From Alcanivorax sp. S71-1-4 (GTDB taxonomy: Bacteria; Pseudomonadota; Gammaproteobacteria; Pseudomonadales; Alcanivoracaceae): a stretch of DNA of 64,000 nucleotides. A model generated the notes under the pieces. It was given only the letters and a program-made list of their open reading frames with translations, had not been told where the DNA came from and made no database searches. Below, piece after piece: positions 52,367-60,464 of this stretch. The stretch is from assembly GCF_009846755.1 (NCBI RefSeq), contig NZ_AQOR01000001.1, positions 62,001 to 126,000 on the forward strand. Reading direction: 5' to 3'. The stretch's first letter is position 1; each line of letters opens with the position of its first letter. The position numbers were made by a program, and so were the translations under genes.

Positions 52367-54490
52367 ATGTCGGTGCAAGAAACATTGACCCGGTGGCGGA
52401 ACAAGTACATTCCGGACCATGTGGTGGGGGAAATCCTGTCGAAGAACTGGATCGACAACACGGTGCCGTTTCTGGCGCTGCTGGCGACGATCCTGGTGTT
52501 CGGCCAAGTGATACCGGATTTCTTTTCCCTGTCGAGCATGAGTGACACCACCCGTCAGCTCGGGGAATTCCTGTTCATCGTCATGGCCATGATGATCGTG
52601 ATGGTCGGCGGCGGGATTGATCTCAGTGTGGGCTCCAACTATGCACTGGGCAATTTTGTCGCGCTGTACCTGATGAATCTGGCCGGCCTGCCGGTGGGGG
52701 TGGCGGTGCCGCTGGTGATCCTGGCGTGCGCGGCAGTGGGCCTGCTCAACGGTATCCTGATCGGCTACCTGCGATTGCGGGCCTTCATCACCACACTGGT
52801 GACACTGATCCTGGTGCGGGCGCTGGTGGACATGCTGTTGCTGCGTTACGCCGTGGATATTTCCATGGCCATGCCGGAATCGGCGCTGTGGGAATATATC
52901 GGTATCGGCTCACCACTCGGCATCCCGTTCAGCTTCCTGCTGGCGCTGGTCCTGGTGGGGGTTGTGCATTTGTTTCTCAGCCGCACGCGGCCGGGCTGGC
53001 ACATCATGGCCATCGGTGGTTCGCGCAAATCCGCCTATAACGTCGGCATCCCCGTGCGGCGCATGGTCTGCATCAGTTACGTCATCTCCGGCGCCCTGTG
53101 TGGCGTGGCCGGTGCGCTGTTTGCCGCCCGCCTCAACAGCGCCGGCTCCGACACCGGCATCGGCCTTGAAATCATGGCGCTGACCGCGGCGGTCGTGGGC
53201 GGCAACAGCCTCGGCGGCGGACGCGGTTCCGCAGCGAAAGGGCTGATGGGTGCGGTGATTGTGTTGCTGATCACCAATGGCCTGGTGCGGTTGGGGTTTC
53301 AAAGCGGCGCGGCGCCGCTGGCACTGGGCATTATTCTGCTGGCGGCCATTGCCATCGATGTGCGCTGGCTGAAAAACCGCTACAAACTGCTGGCCAAGGT
53401 GTATGTGTCACCGGCCTATCTGGCGTTGCCGCCCTGCCCGGATACTGACCCGGGCTCCGCTTCCCCGTATGCGCAGAACGACAAGCTGCGCAATGTCGAG
53501 CTGATCGGGCTGGGTGAAGTGGAAGGGCCGGAAGATGTCATTTTCGACGCCGATGGTCATCTGTACACCGGCACCCGCTTCGGTGACATCGTGCGCTTCC
53601 GCGCACCGCATTATGACCAGCCGGAACTGTTCGCCCATACCGGCGGCCATCCGCTGGGCCTGGCGTTCGACCGCGACGGCAATCTGCTGGTGTGTGTGGC
53701 GGGCATGGGCCTGTACCGGATCACCCCGGCCGGCGACATCCAGAAGATGACCGACGAAACCAACCGCACACCCTGGTCGATCATCGACGATTCGCGCCTG
53801 AAACTGGCCGATGACCTGGACGTGGCACCGGACGGCCGCGTGTTCTTCAGTGAAGCCACCATCCGCTACGGCATGTCCAACTGGGCCTACGACGCGCTCG
53901 AAAGCCGGGGCAATGGCCGCATCATCTGCTACGACCCGGCCACGGGCCGCACCCGAACCGTGCTGCGCAACCTGATTTTCCCGAACGGCATCTGCATGGC
54001 GCACGACGGCCAGTCGTTCTTCTTTGCCGAAACCTGGGCCTGCCGCATCAGCCGCTACTGGTTCGACGGCCCGCGCGCCGGCACCGTGGAAACGGTGATC
54101 GATGATCTGCCCGGCTACCCCGACAACATCAACCGTGCCTCCGACGGCAGCTACTGGCTGGCGCTGGTGGGCATGCGCACGCCGTCGATGGACCTGGCGC
54201 TGAAAATGCCCGGCTTCCGCCGCCGCATGGCGCGCCGTATTTCGCCGCAGGAACTTATTTTCCCGAACATCAACACCGGCTGCGTGATCAAGTTCGACGA
54301 ACACGGCACGGTGCGCGACACGCTGTGGGACCTGGGCGGCGAAAACCACCCGATGATTACTTCCATGCGCGAACACAAGGGCTACCTGTATCTGGGCGGT
54401 CTGCTCAATAACCGGATTGGCAAATACCGGCTCGACGATGCCGACCCGGAATGGACCGGCATGACGAGCTATTGGGGAGGCGTGAAATGA
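52367..54490 (+). CDS. ABC permease fused to an SMP-30/strictosidine-synthase-like beta-propeller
   Basis: Single 707-residue fusion. Residues 1-338 form a complete CUT2-type permease (MVGGGIDLSVGSNYALGNFVALYL about 79-102; ATPase-facing loop GWHIMAIGGSRKSAYNVGIPVRR about 210-232; ALTAAVVGGNSLGGGRGSAAKG). After a linker (about 340-378) residues 379-707 form a six-bladed-propeller type hydrolase or lactonase domain: VEGPEDVIFDADGHLYTGTRFGD with the metal-ligand-type Glu, LIFPNGICMAHDGQSFFFAETWACRISRYWF, and DLPGYPDNINRASDGSYWLAL. RbsC-type permeases end in the cytoplasm, so the propeller would face incoming substrate there. No frameshift or stop separates the parts. Confidence 0.9.
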   Translation: MSVQETLTRWRNKYIPDHVVGEILSKNWIDNTVPFLALLATILVFGQVIPDFFSLSSMSDTTRQLGEFLFIVMAMMIVMVGGGIDLSVGSNYALGNFVALYLMNLAGLPVGVAVPLVILACAAVGLLNGILIGYLRLRAFITTLVTLILVRALVDMLLLRYAVDISMAMPESALWEYIGIGSPLGIPFSFLLALVLVGVVHLFLSRTRPGWHIMAIGGSRKSAYNVGIPVRRMVCISYVISGALCGVAGALFAARLNSAGSDTGIGLEIMALTAAVVGGNSLGGGRGSAAKGLMGAVIVLLITNGLVRLGFQSGAAPLALGIILLAAIAIDVRWLKNRYKLLAKVYVSPAYLALPPCPDTDPGSASPYAQNDKLRNVELIGLGEVEGPEDVIFDADGHLYTGTRFGDIVRFRAPHYDQPELFAHTGGHPLGLAFDRDGNLLVCVAGMGLYRITPAGDIQKMTDETNRTPWSIIDDSRLKLADDLDVAPDGRVFFSEATIRYGMSNWAYDALESRGNGRIICYDPATGRTRTVLRNLIFPNGICMAHDGQSFFFAETWACRISRYWFDGPRAGTVETVIDDLPGYPDNINRASDGSYWLALVGMRTPSMDLALKMPGFRRRMARRISPQELIFPNINTGCVIKFDEHGTVRDTLWDLGGENHPMITSMREHKGYLYLGGLLNNRIGKYRLDDADPEWTGMTSYWGGVK

Positions 54491-55587
54491 CAGCCATGAC
54501 TGCGATGCTGCGGCGCGCCACGGACCGCCTGCTCGGGCGAGGCGAGGCGGCGGTGACGTTGCCGCCGATGGATGGCGCGCTGCTGCCGAACACGGTGCTG
54601 GAACAGGCGCCGGCACTGGCGCAACTGGCGAAACCGGACAACCTGCTGCAACACGGCAACAGGGTGTTGTGCAGCAGTGGTAACCGGGTGCTGCAACTTG
54701 ATCCGGTGCAGGGCACGCTGACGCCCTGGATGCAGTTTGAAGCCGCCGTGGCGGCGATGGTGGCCCTGCCGGACCAACGGCTGGTGGTGGCCCTGGTCGA
54801 TGGCCAGTTGTTGTGTGTGGAGGGGACCACCAGCCGTGCCCTGACCGGGCTGGGGCAATACCGGGGGTTCTGCCCGACGGCACTGCTGGCCGACGGCGAC
54901 AATGCACTGATCGTGCTGGAAGGCTCGGCACAGCATCGCTGCACAGAATGGAAGCGCGACCTGATGGCCCGCGGCGCCAGTGGCAGCGTGTGGCGGCTGG
55001 ACCTGGCGCGTGGCGACAGTAGCCGCCTGGCGTCAAGGCTGGCCTGGCCGGCGGGCATCGCGCGCGGTGACGATGGCGCGCTGGTGGTGGCGGAAAGCTG
55101 GCGCCATCGCCTGATCAAATTGGCCGGCCAGAGAACAGACGTGCTGCTCTCCGACCTGCCGGGTTACCCGGGCCGCATGACGCCGACCGCCGATGGCGGG
55201 GCTTGGCTGGCGTTGTTTGCGCCACGCAGCCAACTGGTGGAATTCGTACTGCGGGAAAAAGCCTACCGCCTGCGCATGATGAGCGAGATCGATGAACGCT
55301 TCTGGGTCGCGCCCGCACTGGAGAGCGGTCGGGATTTCCGCGAGCCGCTGCAAGGGGGCGCGATCAAGTCCATGGGCATTCTCAAACCCTGGGCGCCGAC
55401 CCGCTCCTGCGGCCTGCTGGTGCGGCTGGATGAACAGTGGCAACCGCGTTTCAGCCTGCACAGCCGTGCCGACGGCCATCGCCATGGCGTCACCAGCGCA
55501 CTGGAACATGATGGCCGGTTACTGATTGCCAGCCAGGGCGGCCACTGCATTCTGGGCCTGCCGGGCGATGTGTCGGGGGATGCCTGA
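54487..55587 (+). CDS. Second SMP-30/strictosidine-synthase-like propeller protein
   Basis: The 366-residue soluble protein is related to the propeller half of the previous gene. Shared signatures include WPAGIARGDDGALVVAESWRHRLIKL and LLSDLPGYPGRMTPTADGGAWLALF. The PGYPDN of the fusion is PGYPGR here, and the N-terminal blades are shorter, so activity may differ or be lost. It starts at ATG 54487, overlapping the previous stop by 2 bases, and its own stop overlaps the next ATG by one base. No signal peptide is present, so it is cytoplasmic. Possibly a partner or divergent copy of the fused lactonase domain. Confidence 0.8.
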   Translation: MTAMTAMLRRATDRLLGRGEAAVTLPPMDGALLPNTVLEQAPALAQLAKPDNLLQHGNRVLCSSGNRVLQLDPVQGTLTPWMQFEAAVAAMVALPDQRLVVALVDGQLLCVEGTTSRALTGLGQYRGFCPTALLADGDNALIVLEGSAQHRCTEWKRDLMARGASGSVWRLDLARGDSSRLASRLAWPAGIARGDDGALVVAESWRHRLIKLAGQRTDVLLSDLPGYPGRMTPTADGGAWLALFAPRSQLVEFVLREKAYRLRMMSEIDERFWVAPALESGRDFREPLQGGAIKSMGILKPWAPTRSCGLLVRLDEQWQPRFSLHSRADGHRHGVTSALEHDGRLLIASQGGHCILGLPGDVSGDA

Positions 55588-57086
55588 TGAAACCGTTGAT
55601 CGAACTGCGCAACATCACCAAAGAATATCGCGGCGTGCCCGCGATCAAGGATGTCAGCCTGAGTATCTACCCGGGCGAAACGCTGTCGCTATTGGGTGAA
55701 AACGGTGCCGGCAAATCCACCCTGACGAAAATGATGGCCGGGGCGGTCGTGCCCTCCGCCGGCAGCCTGCTGATCGACGGCAAGCCGATGCGTTTTGAAA
55801 CCCCGAATGAGGCACTGCGCCACGGCTTCGCCATGGTGTTTCAGGAAACCAGCCTGGTGCCGTCGCTGACGGTAGCGCAAAACCTGTATCTGGGGCGTGA
55901 GCCATTCTTCAACCGGCTGCGCGGGCTGTACATTTCGGCGCAGCAGTTTTTGCAGACGCTGAACTTCAACGTCGAGCCGACCAAGCTGGTGTCGCAACTG
56001 GGCGCTGCCGAACGGCAGATGGTGGAAATCGCACGCGCGTTGCAGCACAAGGCGCGGCTGATTATTTTCGACGAACCGACCGCCACCCTGACGCCGGAAG
56101 AAAAGCACCACTTCTTCGGCCTGGTGGAACGCCTCAAAAAGCAGGGCGTGGCGATTGTGTTCATTTCCCATGCGCTGGAAGAAGCGCTGGCCATTTCGGA
56201 TCGTATCACCGTGCTGCGTGACGGCGAACATGTGCTGACCGCGCCGGCGGCGGAGCTGACCCAGGATGCCGTTATCAAGGCGATGGTGGGCCGCGATCTC
56301 TCCGGTGAGTTGTACAGTGGTATCGGTGCGCATCGCACGCCGCGGCCTGCCGGGCGCAAAGTGCTGAGTATCCAGAACCTGTCGATGGGCAGCATGGTGA
56401 AGAATACCGCGTTCTCGTTGTACGAGGGGCAGGTCACCGGCATGTTCGGGCTGGTCGGTTCCGGGCGCACGGAAACCGCAAAAGTCATTGCCGGTGTGGT
56501 GAAGCGTGATTTCCTGCACGGTGGTGAAGTGTTCCTCGACGGCAAGCCGGTGCGCTACCGCACGCCGCGCCCCGCCGTGGGTGACGGCATCATGTATGTG
56601 ACGGAAGACCGCAAGCTGGAAGGCTTTTTCGAAACCTTGTCGATCTCGGAAAATATCTTTGCCGGCAAGCTGGCCTCTGCCGAGCCGGTGCCGAAGGTGA
56701 TTACCTACCGTGAAGTGGCCACGGTGGCCGAGCATTGGCGCAAGTCGCTGAACGTGCGCGCCATCAGCGGCGATGCACGGGTGATTGAGTTGTCCGGTGG
56801 TAACCAGCAGAAAGTGGTGATCGCCAAATCACTGGTGCAAAAGCCGCGCGTGATCATTTTTGATGAGCCGACTCGCGGCGTGGATGTTGGCGCCATTGCC
56901 GAGATTCATCAACTGATCAACCAACTGGCCGATGACGGCCTGGTGGTCTGGGTCATTTCCTCCAACCTGCCGGAAATCCTGTCGCTGTCGGACCGCATCC
57001 TGGTCACGCGCCAGGGCCGTGTGGTGGAAGAGTTCCGCCCCGACCAGGCCACGGAAGAAAAGATCATGTACGCCGCCGTGCATTAA
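55587..57086 (+). CDS. ABC sugar-type transporter ATPase (two nucleotide-binding domains)
   Basis: Energy-coupling subunit of the CUT2 importer, 499 residues with two tandem ABC domains, as in RbsA, XylG and MglA. The first has Walker A GENGAGKST at about 38-46 and Walker B LIIFDEPTATL. The second has a modified P-loop, GLVGSGRTETAK (about 290-301), the signature LSGGNQQKVVIAKSL and Walker B VIIFDEPTRGVDVG. The degenerate second Walker A is normal for this class. With two permeases and one binding protein it completes the transporter. Confidence 0.94.
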   Translation: MKPLIELRNITKEYRGVPAIKDVSLSIYPGETLSLLGENGAGKSTLTKMMAGAVVPSAGSLLIDGKPMRFETPNEALRHGFAMVFQETSLVPSLTVAQNLYLGREPFFNRLRGLYISAQQFLQTLNFNVEPTKLVSQLGAAERQMVEIARALQHKARLIIFDEPTATLTPEEKHHFFGLVERLKKQGVAIVFISHALEEALAISDRITVLRDGEHVLTAPAAELTQDAVIKAMVGRDLSGELYSGIGAHRTPRPAGRKVLSIQNLSMGSMVKNTAFSLYEGQVTGMFGLVGSGRTETAKVIAGVVKRDFLHGGEVFLDGKPVRYRTPRPAVGDGIMYVTEDRKLEGFFETLSISENIFAGKLASAEPVPKVITYREVATVAEHWRKSLNVRAISGDARVIELSGGNQQKVVIAKSLVQKPRVIIFDEPTRGVDVGAIAEIHQLINQLADDGLVVWVISSNLPEILSLSDRILVTRQGRVVEEFRPDQATEEKIMYAAVH

Positions 57087-57120
57087 GCGCCGCCCGGCGC
57101 CATTCCCGCTGACAGACAGC

Positions 57121-57142
57121 GCGGATCGGGTCACCGATCCGC
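57121..57142. other. Intercistronic hairpin before the outer-membrane channel gene
   Basis: GCGGATCGG pairs perfectly with CCGATCCGC around the loop GTCA. There is no T run, so it may stabilise or attenuate the upstream message rather than end it. It is 80 bases before the 57222 start. Confidence 0.6.
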
Positions 57143-57221
57143 CACGGGATGGCTTTGCCTGGCGTCTGGTAACTGCAACCTGGTTCCAACACTGTTCTCT
57201 AACAAAAAAAGGACCTGCATC

Positions 57222-58022
57222 ATGAAAACGACAACACACACTCTCGTCCGGACCTTGCGCCATGTCGCCGGCCTGTCTCTGTTGGCCTGTCTTGGCTGCG
57301 TGAGTCTGGCCCAGGCGGAAACCTTTTCGATCACCAACGTGCAGTTGTTTACCACCAACAACGCCGAGGCGGATGTCTTCAACGGCTACGGTACGGCAGA
57401 TGAAGACCTGACGGTGTTCCGCGCGGAGCATTTCGGCGGTTGGGAATACGGCGACAATTATATCAATCTGGACCTGTTCCACGGCGCAGACGTGGGCGGC
57501 AATGGTTCCGGATCGTTTGGTGCAGACACCAAACAGCATACTTTCTTTGTCTACCAGCCGCGCCTGTTCCTGCCGGGCTTGAAGAATATCGCCGATGGTG
57601 AGGCATTCGTGCGCAATGTGTACTTCTCATACCGGCGCGAGCAGGCCAGCTACGGTAATTTCTATTCGGACAACGCCGGTATCTCCCTGGACCTGGCCAT
57701 CCCCGGTACGCAGTTCTTCGAGATCGATTTCCTGGCCCGCAAGACCAATGTCGATGACGGCACCAAATGGCTGACCCGCGTGGTCTGGCTGGCGCCGTTC
57801 GACATTGGCCGCCTGGGCGCGCATTTCGATGGGCTGGTGCTGGTGAAATCCACTGATGATTTCGGCACCAATATCCTGGCGCAGACCGACCTGTTGTTCG
57901 ATGTGCTGAACAAGGGGCAGTTGCAGGCAGGCATTCGCCTGGAGCACGCGCGCTATGACGATCCGGCGGGCGGTGACTATTCGCGTACGTCGCCGTACCT
58001 GATGGCGAAGCTGTTCTTCTGA
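57222..58022 (+). CDS. Tsx-like outer-membrane channel
   Basis: Probable outer-membrane pore, 266 residues. An extended signal peptide ends SLAQAE (about 33). The mature chain is built of amphipathic strands (FSITNVQLFTTNNA; YGDNYINLDLFHGAD; LFDVLNKGQLQAGIRLEHARY) and ends in Phe (YLMAKLFF), the usual barrel-assembly signal. The WEYGDNYINLDLFHG pattern resembles the Tsx/OmpK nucleoside-channel family. As the last gene of the mevalonate run, after the ABC importer, it is a likely outer-membrane entry port for the same substrate. Confidence 0.75.
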   Translation: MKTTTHTLVRTLRHVAGLSLLACLGCVSLAQAETFSITNVQLFTTNNAEADVFNGYGTADEDLTVFRAEHFGGWEYGDNYINLDLFHGADVGGNGSGSFGADTKQHTFFVYQPRLFLPGLKNIADGEAFVRNVYFSYRREQASYGNFYSDNAGISLDLAIPGTQFFEIDFLARKTNVDDGTKWLTRVVWLAPFDIGRLGAHFDGLVLVKSTDDFGTNILAQTDLLFDVLNKGQLQAGIRLEHARYDDPAGGDYSRTSPYLMAKLFF

Positions 58023-58049
58023 GGTTGCACCGGCCCGTTGCGGGGTGGC

Positions 58050-59036
58050 TCAAAAGCCCCGCACTGCCCGGCGGGCAAAGAACGCCGGGATGCGCCGCTC
58101 CAGCCAATACTCAGGCCGGCGCGCCGTGCCGCCGACAAATCCCACATGTCCGCCGTGCGGCTGCACGTCCAGCGTCACCGCCGCACTGATCTGATCCGGG
58201 GCCGGCACGACCTCCGGCACCATGAACGGATCATCCAGCGCATGAATCACCAGCGTGGGCGTGCGCACGCGTGCGAGCTTCGGCCCGGCGCTGGCGCGCT
58301 GGTAGTAGTCGTCCGCATCGGCAAAGCCGTGCAGCGGCGCGACAAAGCGGTTGTCGAAATCGCGGAAGCTGCCAACGCCTTCCAGTGGGCCGAGCGCGCG
58401 CAGGCGGTCGGCTTCATCCGGAGCGAGTTGATGCAGGTGCGCCTGTTTCAGGCGCAGTTGCGTCATCAGTTCGTCGATCAGTTTGCGCCGATAGACTTTC
58501 GAAAAACCCTGTTCCAGCCTTTCCGAGCATGGCCCCAGCAACAGCGGCACCGAGACCGCCACGGCGGCCGGCACATACGCGGGTGTCTCGTCAGCGAGGT
58601 AATTCAGTAACCGGCTGCCGCCGACGGAATAGCCCACCACCGGAATGGCCGCCGCCGGGTCGGCCTGATGCAGGTGCGCCAGCACATCGGCCACGTCATC
58701 AGTTTCACCGGCGTGGTAGCCGCGCGCGAGATTGTTGGGCCGGGTGCCGGTGCCGCGTGCGTTCATCACCACGCTGGGCAGGCCGAGGGTGGCGAGGTGG
58801 GTTTGCAGGCCGCGTGCGTAATGCGAATCGGCGCTACCGGACAGGCCGTGCAGGATCAGCACGCGCGTCTGGCCCGCGGTGGGCACCGGGCCGGCCCAGA
58901 CCAGCCAGAGGTGGTCGCCGTCGCGCAGCGTGACACGTTCCTCGCGCCGGGCGAGCGGCGCGTGCCGCCGCATCAATGGCCCCCACAGGGTTTGCAGGTG
59001 CGGTGACCGGATCAGCGGGTGGGGATTGAAGCGCAT
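58050..59036 (-). CDS. YheT-like alpha/beta hydrolase
   Basis: Serine hydrolase of unknown substrate, 328 residues. The N-terminus (FNPHPLIRSPHLQTLWGPLMRR) is typical of the YheT family. The oxyanion region is LILHGLSGSADSHYARGL, the nucleophile elbow is GYSVGGSRLL (Ser near 143), and the acid and His are in VIHALDDPFMVP and HGGHVGF. It is convergent with the channel gene, with a 27-base gap. A hydrolase of this type lies between TetR and rsmD in pseudomonads as I recall, so it probably belongs to the conserved block, not to the island. Confidence 0.88.
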   Translation of the reverse strand: MRFNPHPLIRSPHLQTLWGPLMRRHAPLARREERVTLRDGDHLWLVWAGPVPTAGQTRVLILHGLSGSADSHYARGLQTHLATLGLPSVVMNARGTGTRPNNLARGYHAGETDDVADVLAHLHQADPAAAIPVVGYSVGGSRLLNYLADETPAYVPAAVAVSVPLLLGPCSERLEQGFSKVYRRKLIDELMTQLRLKQAHLHQLAPDEADRLRALGPLEGVGSFRDFDNRFVAPLHGFADADDYYQRASAGPKLARVRTPTLVIHALDDPFMVPEVVPAPDQISAAVTLDVQPHGGHVGFVGGTARRPEYWLERRIPAFFARRAVRGF

Positions 59037-59038
59037 GC

Positions 59039-59839
59039 TCAGCGGCCGAACTGCTCGTCGAAGAACAGGTTCATCATGTCGAAGGCACGGCCGGCCACTT
59101 TGGCGTTGTATTGCGCCTGGCCGGGGGAATCGGCAGTGGGATCGGAAAAGGAATGTACCGCGCCGCCGAAGCTGACCAGTTGCCAGTCCACCTCGGCGGC
59201 GCGCATTTCCGCTTCGAAGGCGGCGACCTGTTCGGCCGGCACGTATGGATCGTCGGCACCGTGCAGCACCAGCAGTGGTGTCTGAATAGCGCGGGCGTCT
59301 TCCGGCCTGGGGGTGTCGAGGTTGCCGTGGAACGACACCACGCCGTTCAGGGGTTCGCCTGAGCGGGCCAGTTCCAGCACGCCGCTGCCGCCGAAGCAGA
59401 AGCCGACGGCGCCCACACGGTCGGTGTCGATGCTCAGTTGCGGGCTGTCCGGTTCTTGCTGGCGCAGCACGTTCAGTGCGGCGGCGGCACGGCGACGCAT
59501 CATCGGCCGGTTACTGCGCACGGCCCCGGCGGCCTGGGCCGCCTGTTGCGGATTCTGCGGGCGCACATCGGCGCCGTACATGTCGGCCACGAACACCACA
59601 TATCGGTTCCCCGCCACGCGCGCGGCCTTGCGGGCGGCGTCCTCAGTCGGGCCCATCCAGTTCGGGATCATCAGCAGGCCGGGGCGGGCGCCGGTCAGGC
59701 TGTCGTCATAGACCAGCATCCCTTCAAAGGGGGCGCCATCAATCTCATAGGCGACTTTCTTGACGACGATATCCGCCATGGCCGGACCTCCGGTGCTCAA
59801 CAGCGCCATGGTGACCATGGCGGTTGCGATTTGCTTCAT
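59039..59839 (-). CDS. Exported dienelactone hydrolase-family protein
   Basis: Alpha/beta hydrolase with a Cys nucleophile. ATG 59839 (266 residues) is chosen because GGGGAG lies 7 bases upstream and the protein then begins with a signal peptide (MKQIATAMVTMALLSTGGPAMAD); the frame to 59929 overlaps rsmD. The nucleophile elbow is GAVGFCFGGSGVLEL (Cys near 140), with Asp in LHGADDPYVPAEQ and His in GGAVHSFSDP completing the triad. The VVFVADMYGADVRP segment is typical of DLH. Substrate unknown; the product is probably periplasmic. Confidence 0.87.
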   Translation of the reverse strand: MKQIATAMVTMALLSTGGPAMADIVVKKVAYEIDGAPFEGMLVYDDSLTGARPGLLMIPNWMGPTEDAARKAARVAGNRYVVFVADMYGADVRPQNPQQAAQAAGAVRSNRPMMRRRAAAALNVLRQQEPDSPQLSIDTDRVGAVGFCFGGSGVLELARSGEPLNGVVSFHGNLDTPRPEDARAIQTPLLVLHGADDPYVPAEQVAAFEAEMRAAEVDWQLVSFGGAVHSFSDPTADSPGQAQYNAKVAGRAFDMMNLFFDEQFGR

Positions 59840-59882
59840 CAGTATGCTCCCCACATCTGTTCGCAGCGGTGGCGTGCCCGGC

Positions 59883-60464
59883 TCAGGCGTCCTGTGGTGG
59901 GCGCCGGTAAAGCTGTGCACGGACATCACCGCCGGTCTTTTCCTTTATACACTGCCAGCTGACCGGGACCTGTGGCGCCGGGTCGTGCCGGCGTGATTCC
60001 ACATAGACCAGCGCATCGGGCAGCAGCAGCTGCTCCCTTTCCAGCGCGGCGCAGGCCGGCTCCGCCAGGCCCAGATCATACGGCGGGTCAATGAACACCA
60101 GATCAAAGGGGGCCTGGGGAATGTCCCGCGTCAGCCAGGTCAGCGCATCGGCCGCCTGGATGAAGATCCGCTGCCCGAACAGTGGCTTGAGCTGGCGGGA
60201 CAGGTCGGCAGCGCGTTCGCGCTTTTTTTCCACCAGCACGGCGTGCGCCGCGCCGCGCGACAACGCTTCGGCGGCCAGCACGCCCGAGCCGGCAAACAGG
60301 TCGAGCACGCGGCGATCACGCAGCTCGAACTGCAACCAGTTGAACAGCGTCTCGCGCATCCGGTCGCCGCTGGGCCGCAGGTCGCCGCCCTGGTCGGTGA
60401 ACTGCAGTTTGCGGCCGCGATGTTCGCCACCAATGATGCGCACGCTGCCCTTGCTGACGGTCAT
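59883..60464 (-). CDS. rsmD: 16S rRNA (guanine966-N2)-methyltransferase
   Basis: Methylates G966 of 16S rRNA during small-subunit assembly. The 193 residues include RIIGGEHRGRKL at the start, LRPSGDRMRETLFNWL, the SAM-binding VLDLFAGSGVLAAEALSRGA (about 54-73) and the catalytic DPPY motif in LVFIDPPYDLGL (about 124-135). The start overlaps the stop of the upstream M16 gene by 4 bases, so it is co-translated with the peptidase pair, an order shared with Pseudomonas. Confidence 0.96.
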   Translation of the reverse strand: MTVSKGSVRIIGGEHRGRKLQFTDQGGDLRPSGDRMRETLFNWLQFELRDRRVLDLFAGSGVLAAEALSRGAAHAVLVEKKRERAADLSRQLKPLFGQRIFIQAADALTWLTRDIPQAPFDLVFIDPPYDLGLAEPACAALEREQLLLPDALVYVESRRHDPAPQVPVSWQCIKEKTGGDVRAQLYRRPPQDA

